Source: Clostridia bacterium (GTDB lineage: Bacteria; Bacillota; Clostridia; Oscillospirales; Acutalibacteraceae). From it: a stretch of DNA of 5,612 bases. The translations under genes and the position numbers were made by a program. The notes beneath the pieces were generated by a model. That model saw only the letters and a program-made list of their open reading frames with translations. It was not told the DNA's origin and searched no databases. Positions 1-5,027 of this stretch are shown here, in pieces. Where the stretch lies: NCBI GenBank assembly GCA_017631745.1, contig JAGBSR010000011.1, forward strand, positions 1 through 5,612, read 5' to 3'. How positions within the stretch are numbered: the stretch's first letter is position 1; every line of letters begins with the position of its first letter.

Positions 1-890
1 AAATCTTCGCAAGCCAATGTTGCCGCAACAGTACCGTCTGCCGCCGCAGTAGTAAGCTGTCTGACAGGCTTCTTTCTGCAGTCCCCTGCAATATATATTC
101 CCTCTTTAACCTTACAGTCCTCACCTGCTTTTACATAGCCATACTCATCAAGAGGAAGTATGTCTGCAAAATCTTTAGTGGCAGGAACCTGACCGATAGC
201 AAGGAAAAGTCCGTTGACTGCTATTTCTCTTTTTTCATCTGTCCTGACATTTTTCACCGTTACACTTTTAAGTATAGGTGAAGCTGTAGCCGATACCAAC
301 ACACTGTCGAGGACAAGCTCAACATTATCTTTTTCTCTTAGCTTATTTACAAGAGAGTCCTCGGCTCTGAAAGCATCTCGTCTGTGAACAAGATAAACCT
401 TTTTGCAAATCTCAGCTAAGTAGAGAGCATCCTGCACAGCGGTACTGCCGCCGCCCACCACCATAGTTTCACGATTTCTGAAGAAGTTTCCGTCACATAC
501 AGCACAGTATGAAAGCCCTCTGCCTATAAGGCTCTGCTCATTTTCGAGACCCGACTTTCTCGGCTCGGCACCCATAGCAAAAATAACAGCCTTTCCCTCA
601 TATTCGCCTTTGTTGGTAATGACCTTTTTTATTTCTCCGTCTATAACTTTGGTTACAATCTCATTTTTAAACTCACAACCGAAATCCTTAGCCTGAGCGT
701 GAAGATTCATACTCAGCTCTGCACCGCTGATATTTTTAAAACCCGGATAATTTTCCACGGCATGGCTCTGGCTTATCTGACCGCCGTATGCTTTCTTTTC
801 AAAAAGCAATACACTCTTACCGCTTCGAAGGGCGTACACTGCCGAAGTAAGACCGGCAATGCCTCCGCCGATAATGATTATATCTGTCAT
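1..890 (-). CDS. trxB: Thioredoxin reductase (NADPH), C-terminus cut by window edge
   Basis: This is a flavoprotein that passes electrons from NADPH through FAD and a redox-active disulfide to thioredoxin in the cytoplasm. The translation starts MTDIIIIGGGIAG, an FAD-binding GxGxxG motif at residues 8-13. The redox motif CAVC-D follows with Cys129 and Cys132, close to the E. coli positions 135 and 138. A second nucleotide-binding motif, GGGSTA, lies at residues 146-151, and HRRDAFR at 169-175 is the NADPH-type specificity motif. The C-terminal FAD motif is AGD, with Asp270, followed by a QLTTAAADG segment. 296 codons are visible; the family is about 305-310 residues, so only the last ten or so are missing. 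The ATG at 890-888 is preceded on its strand by AAGGATGG. Proline codons are CCT or CCG, never CCC, unlike the plus-strand genes. It is transcribed divergently from the hydrolase operon. Family assignment is firm. Confidence 0.95.
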   Translation of the reverse strand, partial: MTDIIIIGGGIAGLTSAVYALRSGKSVLLFEKKAYGGQISQSHAVENYPGFKNISGAELSMNLHAQAKDFGCEFKNEIVTKVIDGEIKKVITNKGEYEGKAVIFAMGAEPRKSGLENEQSLIGRGLSYCAVCDGNFFRNRETMVVGGGSTAVQDALYLAEICKKVYLVHRRDAFRAEDSLVNKLREKDNVELVLDSVLVSATASPILKSVTVKNVRTDEKREIAVNGLFLAIGQVPATKDFADILPLDEYGYVKAGEDCKVKEGIYIAGDCRKKPVRQLTTAAADGTVAATLACED

Positions 891-907
891 AGGTTTTCAC
901 CATCCTT

Positions 908-955
908 ATCTGACTTAATAGTTTTATTCTATCACAAGTCAAGGTAAAATAATAT
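908..955 (-). promoter_or_regulatory. Probable trxB promoter (two overlapping readings)
   Basis: Read on the minus strand, two sigma-A-like arrangements overlap. One has TTGACT (942-937), a 16-base spacer and TATTAA (920-915). The other is an extended -10, TGATAGAAT (934-926), with no good -35. Either gives a short leader before the trxB start at 890. The choice between them cannot be made from sequence. Confidence 0.45.
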
Positions 956-1003
956 AGCAAGGTAGATTTTTTTGAAAAAACACAGAAAAATTATATAGCA
1001 GTA

Positions 1004-1032
1004 TGGAAAATCTTGTTTTCTTGTGATATAAT
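1004..1032 (+). promoter_or_regulatory. Promoter of the hydrolase-murF-ddl operon
   Basis: A perfect -10 hexamer TATAAT (1027-1032) is preceded by TG at 1024-1025, giving the extended -10 form TGATATAAT. Seventeen bases upstream is TGGAAA (1004-1009), a four-of-six match to the -35 consensus. Transcription should begin near 1039, leaving a leader of about 65 bases before the ATG at 1106. The leader is T-rich and shows no convincing riboswitch or attenuator. Confidence 0.65.
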
Positions 1033-1105
1033 ACTTTAGAATGTGTAATTATGCTTATTTTTCCTACATATTTTTTTCATACACACTTTTTAAGGAAAGG
1101 AAGTA

Positions 1106-1882
1106 ATGACTTTGAATAAAACCGTATGCGGTCTTAATATAAATTACACCCAGCGTGGCGAAGGCGACCTTGTTGTGCTTCTTCACGGTTGGGGTAGTAA
1201 TATCACTCTCTTCGAGCAGGCTATCGCAATACTCGAAAGAAAGTATAAGGTTGTGGCTATGGATATGCCCGGCTTCGGTGAAAGTGAAGAGCCCAAAGAG
1301 CCTTGGGATGTTGACAATTATGTTGACTTTGTCCTCGAGTTTCTCAAGGACTATAACCCCTCAAAAATCACAGTGCTCGGTCACTCCTTCGGCGGCAGAG
1401 TTATCATCAAGATGTGCTCAAGAGAGCTCCCCTTTGAGATTGAAAAGGTTATTCTTGTTGACGCTGCAGGTGTCAAGCCCAAGAAGACTCTCAAACAGAA
1501 AACAAAGCAGAAAATCTACAAGGCAACCAAGAGCATCTATTCATCCGATGTTGTGCAGAAGATGTTTCCCGATGCACTTGAAAATCTCCGCAAAAGAAAC
1601 GGCTCAGCTGACTACAATGCCGCTTCACCTATTATGAGACAGACTCTCGTTAAGGTTGTCAACGAAGATTTATGCGAGCTTATGCCCAATGTCAAAGCTC
1701 CCACACTTCTTGTCTGGGGTACCGCCGACGATGCGACTCCCCTCTCCGATGCTCTCATTATGGAAAAGCTTATGCCAGAAGCAGGTCTTGTGAAGTTTGA
1801 GGGCGCAGGTCATTACAGCTTCCTTGAGTGTGCTCCCCAATTCGGCAGAGTACTTGCAAGCTTTATGAACATCAATCTTTAA
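1106..1882 (+). CDS. Alpha/beta hydrolase, substrate unknown
   Basis: A 258-residue soluble alpha/beta-hydrolase-fold protein, a normal length for the family. The oxyanion-side motif HGWG is at residues 27-30, and the sharp-turn nucleophile motif GHSFGG at 92-97 gives Ser94 as the nucleophile. Asp208 in WGTADD and His236 in GAGHYSF complete the catalytic triad. DMPGFGESE at 53-61 is the conserved loop after strand 4. The lid region (about 123-145) is unusually rich in lysine. No signal peptide or membrane segment is seen, so it should be cytoplasmic. The ATG is preceded by AAGGAAAGG at 1092-1100. It is first in an operon, 18 bases before the MurF-like gene, which suggests but does not prove a role in the cell envelope or its precursors. 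The fold covers esterases, lipases, C-C hydrolases, haloperoxidases and others, so no reaction is assigned. Ten of thirteen prolines use CCC. Confidence 0.93.
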   Translation: MTLNKTVCGLNINYTQRGEGDLVVLLHGWGSNITLFEQAIAILERKYKVVAMDMPGFGESEEPKEPWDVDNYVDFVLEFLKDYNPSKITVLGHSFGGRVIIKMCSRELPFEIEKVILVDAAGVKPKKTLKQKTKQKIYKATKSIYSSDVVQKMFPDALENLRKRNGSADYNAASPIMRQTLVKVVNEDLCELMPNVKAPTLLVWGTADDATPLSDALIMEKLMPEAGLVKFEGAGHYSFLECAPQFGRVLASFMNINL

Positions 1883-1900
1883 TCTGAAAGGATAATATAT

Positions 1901-3469
1901 ATGGCTACTGTTTTAGTTTTTATGACTATGGCGCTGTTTTTCATCAACACATCAATGTCTGTTATTGATTCGGTACACTTTTTTCAGCTTAACTCCTACC
2001 GTTTCGATACCCACACTAAATGGATAAGAGAAAACTCACGCAAATATCTCACTCACAATATCATTTCGGTTTTAATGCTTATCGTGGTATTCATTACTAT
2101 GAATCCTATCGTTAAAGCCATTGTTCTTGAGGCGCTTTTCATCATCTCACTTCCTACAGAGAAGCCCAAAAAGGCAAAGAAGCCTCTCGTTTATACCGCA
2201 AGAGTAAAGCGTATGCTTTTCACCACTGCACTTGTTATCATTGCAGTACTTGCACCTGCTACTGCCGTAGGTCTGACATCAGCTCACGAAACATATGCTC
2301 TTTGCGCTATGGTGGTAATCTATACCCTTTCGCCTTATATCATTCTTCTTTCAAATCTCATCAACAAGCCCGTTGAGCTCAGCATCAATCAGTACTATAC
2401 CAACGATGCAAAGAAAATGCTCAAAGCCTGCCCCGACCTCAAGATTATCGGTATCACAGGCTCCTACGGCAAAACAAGTGTAAAATATTATCTGACAACT
2501 CTTCTCAGAAGCAAATACAATGTTCTTATGACTCCCGAAAGCTATAATACTCCTATGGGCGTTGTTAAAACTATCCGCGGCTCACTCAAGGCAACAGACG
2601 AAATCTTTGTTTGCGAAATGGGTGCTAAATGGGTTGGTGATATCAAAGAGCTTTGCGATATCGTTCACCCCCACCACGGCATCATCACATCAATCGGCCC
2701 TCAGCATCTCGAGTCCTTCAAGACACTGGATGCTATCAAGGGTACAAAGTTTGAGCTTGCAGACGCTCTCCCCGAAGGCGGTATGCTCTTCCTCAACGGT
2801 GACGACGAAAACATCGACTCATACAAGGGCGACAGAAAGCATATCTCATACAGTCTCGAGGGTGGCGACTACTCAGCCTTTGACATTGCAGTATCCGAAA
2901 GAGGTACTACTTTTAAAGTGAAAGCTCCCGACGGTGAAACTCAGGAATTTTCAACCAAGCTCATCGGCAGACACAACGTACTGAACATTGTTGGTGCTAT
3001 TGCTGTCAGCCACAAAATGGGCATTGCACTTAAAGACCTCCGCTCAGCTGTAAGAAAGCTCGAGGGTGTACCCCACAGACTTCAGCTCAGCGACAAGGGC
3101 AATATGACCATCATCGACGATGCCTATAACTCAAATCCCAGCGGCACAAAGGCAGCCCTTGAAGCTCTCTCACTCTTTAACGGCTTTAAGATTCTTGTAA
3201 CTCCCGGCATGGTTGAGCTTGGCAGCAAGCAGGATGAGCTCAACAGAGAATTCGGTCAGAATGCAGCCGATGTCTGTGACTATGTTGTACTTGTAGGTGC
3301 CAAGCAGGCAGTACCCATCAAGGCAGGCTTACTTGACAAAAATTACGATGAGAGTAAAATATATGTTGCTTCAAATATCAATGATGCACTCACTCATGTC
3401 TATGCTCTTAATTCTCAGGGCAAAAAGAAGATCGTTCTTCTTGAAAACGACCTTCCCGATAACTATTAA
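1901..3469 (+). CDS. murF: Membrane-anchored MurF-type Mur ligase
   Basis: MurF joins D-Ala-D-Ala to UDP-MurNAc-tripeptide using ATP, the last cytoplasmic step in building the pentapeptide precursor. The ligase core starts near residue 161. The P-loop GITGSYGKTS is at 184-193, TPESYNTPMG at 211-220, the MurF-like EMGAKWVGDIKEL at 239-251, and ITSIGPQHLESF at 262-273. DDAYNSNPSG at 406-415 and GMVELG at 436-441 match the MurF C-terminal domain pattern. Lys280 or Lys283 is in the region of the carbamylated lysine of Mur ligases. The first 160 residues are unlike classical MurF: hydrophobic segments near 3-22, 52-84 (one long or two short), 104-124 and 131-152, with a basic loop at 87-104. This replaces the usual N-terminal UDP-binding domain. 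The start follows GAAAGGA (1886-1892) with 8 bases of spacing. The gene lies 18 bases after the hydrolase and 24 before ddl. MurF is the best assignment, but a different acceptor substrate is possible. Confidence 0.8.
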   Translation: MATVLVFMTMALFFINTSMSVIDSVHFFQLNSYRFDTHTKWIRENSRKYLTHNIISVLMLIVVFITMNPIVKAIVLEALFIISLPTEKPKKAKKPLVYTARVKRMLFTTALVIIAVLAPATAVGLTSAHETYALCAMVVIYTLSPYIILLSNLINKPVELSINQYYTNDAKKMLKACPDLKIIGITGSYGKTSVKYYLTTLLRSKYNVLMTPESYNTPMGVVKTIRGSLKATDEIFVCEMGAKWVGDIKELCDIVHPHHGIITSIGPQHLESFKTLDAIKGTKFELADALPEGGMLFLNGDDENIDSYKGDRKHISYSLEGGDYSAFDIAVSERGTTFKVKAPDGETQEFSTKLIGRHNVLNIVGAIAVSHKMGIALKDLRSAVRKLEGVPHRLQLSDKGNMTIIDDAYNSNPSGTKAALEALSLFNGFKILVTPGMVELGSKQDELNREFGQNAADVCDYVVLVGAKQAVPIKAGLLDKNYDESKIYVASNINDALTHVYALNSQGKKKIVLLENDLPDNY

Positions 3470-3493
3470 TCTTTTCAAAAGGTGTGATATATT

Positions 3494-4726
3494 ATGAAAA
3501 TCAAAGTCGGTGTGCTTTTCGGTGGTAAGACCGTTGAACACGAAATTTCAATCATTTCAGCTATTCAGGCTATGGGATATTTAGACAGAAGCAAGTATGA
3601 TGTTATCCCCATCTACATAACAAAGAATAACGAATTTTATGTAGGTGAAGAAGTAGGCAAAATCGAAAGCTATACTGATATAAACACTCTTATCAAAAAC
3701 TCACAGAGAGTTATTATGGTCAGAGACGACAATAAGGTCAACCTTATCAAGTATCCCCAGAAAATGTTTTCAAAGGGCGTTGTTGACTATATTGATATCG
3801 CTTTCCCCATTGTTCACGGCACCAATGTTGAAGACGGTACTCTTCAGGGCTTCCTTAAGATGTTCAACATCCCCTATGTCGGCTGTGATGTGCTTTCATC
3901 AGCTGTAGGTATGGATAAATATGTAATGAAAACCGTACTTAAGGATAACGGCATTCCCGTTCTTGACTGCAAATGCTACACAGCTAAGCAGTACGATGAA
4001 AACGAAGAAGCTATCATCGAAGAAATCGAAAAGGTTATCGGTTACCCCCTTATCGTTAAGCCCGTAAACCTGGGCTCATCAATCGGCATTTCAAAAGCTG
4101 AAAAGCGCACAGAACTTTACGATTCACTTGACACCGCTTTCCGCTATGCTACAAAGGTGCTCGTTGAAACAGCAGTGCAGAATCTTAAGGAAATCAACTG
4201 CTCAGTTCTCGGCGACTACGAAGAAGCCGAGGCTTCAGAGTGTGAAGAGCCCGTATCAAGCGATAAGATTCTTACCTTCGCTGAAAAATATATCGGTGAC
4301 GGCTCAGCCAAAGGCGCAAAGGGTGCTAAAGGCGGCGTAAAGTCATCAGGCAGCAAAGGTATGGCTACTCTCAAGAGAAAGATTCCCGCTGACATCACAG
4401 ATGAGCAGAGAGATACTATCCGTGACCTTGCAGTAAAGGCATTCAAGTGTCTCGGTTGCGGAGGTGTATCAAGAATCGACTTTATGATGGATACAGCTAC
4501 AGGTAACATCTGGCTCAACGAAATCAACACTATCCCCGGCTCACTTTCATTCTATCTCTGGGAGCCCATCGGTGTTAAGTATTCAGAGCTTCTTGACAGA
4601 ATGATTTCACTTGCACTCAAGCGTGAGCGTGAAGGCGAAAACATCACCTACTCCTTTGATTCAAATGTACTTCAGGGTGTAAAGCTCGGTGGCGGCACCA
4701 AAGGTGCAAAGGGCACTAAAGCTTAA
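3494..4726 (+). CDS. ddl: D-alanine--D-alanine ligase with KGA-rich additions
   Basis: An ATP-grasp ligase that makes the D-Ala-D-Ala dipeptide used by MurF. GGKTVEHEIS at residues 10-19 carries Glu15, the same number as in E. coli DdlB. HGTNVEDGTLQG at 108-119 has Val112 where a Gly is common. KPVNLGSSIGI at 189-199 gives Ser195, matching DdlB Ser150. Tyr266 in AEKY aligns with DdlB Tyr216 of the omega loop. SRIDF gives Arg327 and Asp329, and LNEINTIPG gives the metal ligands Glu343 and Asn345. The tyrosine favours D-Ala-D-Ala over D-Ala-D-Lac specificity, since depsipeptide-forming Ddl enzymes such as that of Leuconostoc have Phe there. At 410 residues it is long for the family (about 306 in E. 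coli, about 340-370 in many Firmicutes). The extra length includes an acidic stretch (241-252), a KG-rich omega-loop insertion (about 268-290) and a KGAKG tail (398-410). AAAGGTG at 3478-3484 is the ribosome binding site. All eleven proline codons are CCC. It is the last gene of the operon. Confidence 0.95.
   Translation: MKIKVGVLFGGKTVEHEISIISAIQAMGYLDRSKYDVIPIYITKNNEFYVGEEVGKIESYTDINTLIKNSQRVIMVRDDNKVNLIKYPQKMFSKGVVDYIDIAFPIVHGTNVEDGTLQGFLKMFNIPYVGCDVLSSAVGMDKYVMKTVLKDNGIPVLDCKCYTAKQYDENEEAIIEEIEKVIGYPLIVKPVNLGSSIGISKAEKRTELYDSLDTAFRYATKVLVETAVQNLKEINCSVLGDYEEAEASECEEPVSSDKILTFAEKYIGDGSAKGAKGAKGGVKSSGSKGMATLKRKIPADITDEQRDTIRDLAVKAFKCLGCGGVSRIDFMMDTATGNIWLNEINTIPGSLSFYLWEPIGVKYSELLDRMISLALKREREGENITYSFDSNVLQGVKLGGGTKGAKGTKA
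4310..4332 (+). repeat. KGA-coding short repeat, copy 1 (inside ddl omega loop)
   Basis: This 23-base stretch encodes K-G-A-K-G-A-K-G and matches 4700-4722 at 19 of 23 positions by eye, in the same reading frame. The differences include one that changes an alanine to threonine in the tail copy. It could be a short in-frame duplication or parallel low-complexity drift. Confidence 0.5.
4700..4722 (+). repeat. KGA-coding short repeat, copy 2 (ddl C-terminal tail)
   Basis: Second copy of the KGA-coding unit, encoding K-G-A-K-G-T-K-A just before the ddl stop codon at 4724-4726. It matches 4310-4332 at 19 of 23 positions. Confidence 0.5.
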
Positions 4727-4740
4727 AATAAAAAACATAA

Positions 4741-4793
4741 AAAGTTTTGGTCAAGCTTTTACAAAAGCTTGCAGGATATGGGACAGAGTCCCA
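4741..4793 (+). repeat. Two-hairpin intergenic element after ddl
   Basis: Two perfect hairpins stand in tandem. The first pairs CAAGCTTTT (4752-4760) with AAAAGCTTG (4763-4771), formally with a two-base turn. The second pairs TGGGAC (4779-4784) with GTCCCA (4788-4793) around AGA. The leading AAAGTTTTGGT and the linker GCAGGATA complete the unit. Neither hairpin is followed by a T-run, so they are poor terminators by themselves. The layout resembles, from memory, dispersed two-hairpin intergenic repeats of gut Clostridia, but copy number in this genome cannot be seen here. Confidence 0.55.
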
Positions 4794-4813
4794 CAAATAA
4801 ACAGCCAAATCGT

Positions 4814-4851
4814 CAGACGGTTTTCACTTCCAAGCGAAGCCGTCTGTTTTT
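4814..4851 (+). terminator. Rho-independent terminator of the hydrolase-murF-ddl operon
   Basis: CAGACGG (4814-4820) pairs perfectly with CCGTCTG (4840-4846). A small inner pairing of CTTC (4827-4830) with GAAG (4836-4839) tightens the loop. TTTTT follows directly at 4847-4851. The minus strand has no T-run after the stem, so the terminator acts on the plus strand only. It lies 88 bases past the ddl stop. Confidence 0.85.
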
Positions 4852-4925
4852 ATTGTCATATTGTATAAAGTAAATATATCCTATATGTGTAATCTGCCTA
4901 TTTTTTCTTGTTTTTGTATAAACAG

Positions 4926-4954
4926 TAGAATTACAATCGGTTTTGTGCTATAAT
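4926..4954 (+). promoter_or_regulatory. Promoter of the GPH-type symporter gene
   Basis: A perfect TATAAT (4949-4954) is preceded by TG at 4946-4947, giving the extended -10 form TGCTATAAT. The -35 at the 17-base distance is weak (TAGAAT, 4926-4931), which extended -10 promoters tolerate. Transcription should start near 4961. It lies downstream of the terminator, so the symporter is a separate unit. Confidence 0.65.
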
Positions 4955-5013
4955 GCAAGAATGATAAATATGGCAAATTTTCTATTACTTTTTGCCTTTT
5001 CAAATCCAAAATC

Positions 5014-5020
5014 GAGGAGG
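5014..5020 (+). promoter_or_regulatory. Strong ribosome binding site that fixes a TTG start
   Basis: GAGGAGG is a near-perfect Shine-Dalgarno sequence. Seven bases later comes TTG at 5028-5030, in frame with the symporter. The first in-frame ATG is at codon 20 and has no comparable site before it, so TTG is the preferred start. Confidence 0.85.
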
Positions 5021-5027
5021 AAATAAA

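Noticed and set aside
699..947. 82-codon plus-strand open frame
   Set aside because: It lies mostly antisense to the clear trxB N-terminus, has no recognisable domain and no good ribosome binding site; it is a shadow frame.
1033..1105. Riboswitch or attenuator in the operon leader
   Set aside because: The leader is about 65 bases, T-rich and shows no stable stems or known aptamer-like motif.
1155..1637. 160-codon plus-strand frame within the hydrolase gene
   Set aside because: It overlaps the hydrolase in another frame, and the hydrolase has a full catalytic triad. Its serine/arginine-rich composition is typical of shadow translation.
2562..2921. 119-codon frame within murF
   Set aside because: Shadow of the Mur ligase core, whose conserved motifs occupy the real frame.
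3297..3497. 66-codon frame spanning the murF end and the murF-ddl gap
   Set aside because: Overlaps the conserved end of the Mur ligase in another frame and has no start signals of its own.
4128..4340. 70-codon plus-strand frame inside ddl
   Set aside because: Shadow frame across a region where ddl has conserved residues.
4216..4530. 104-codon minus-strand frame inside ddl
   Set aside because: Antisense to the conserved ddl catalytic region with no promoter or ribosome binding site visible; explained by codon bias of ddl.
3494..4726. VanA-type D-Ala-D-Lac ligase (glycopeptide resistance)
   Set aside because: The omega loop keeps Tyr266 at the position of DdlB Tyr216, and no vanH, vanX or vanRS-like gene is near, so an ordinary D-Ala-D-Ala ligase is favoured.
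4752..4793. Two hairpins read as the operon terminator
   Set aside because: No T-run follows either stem; the hairpin at 4814-4851 with TTTTT is the better terminator.
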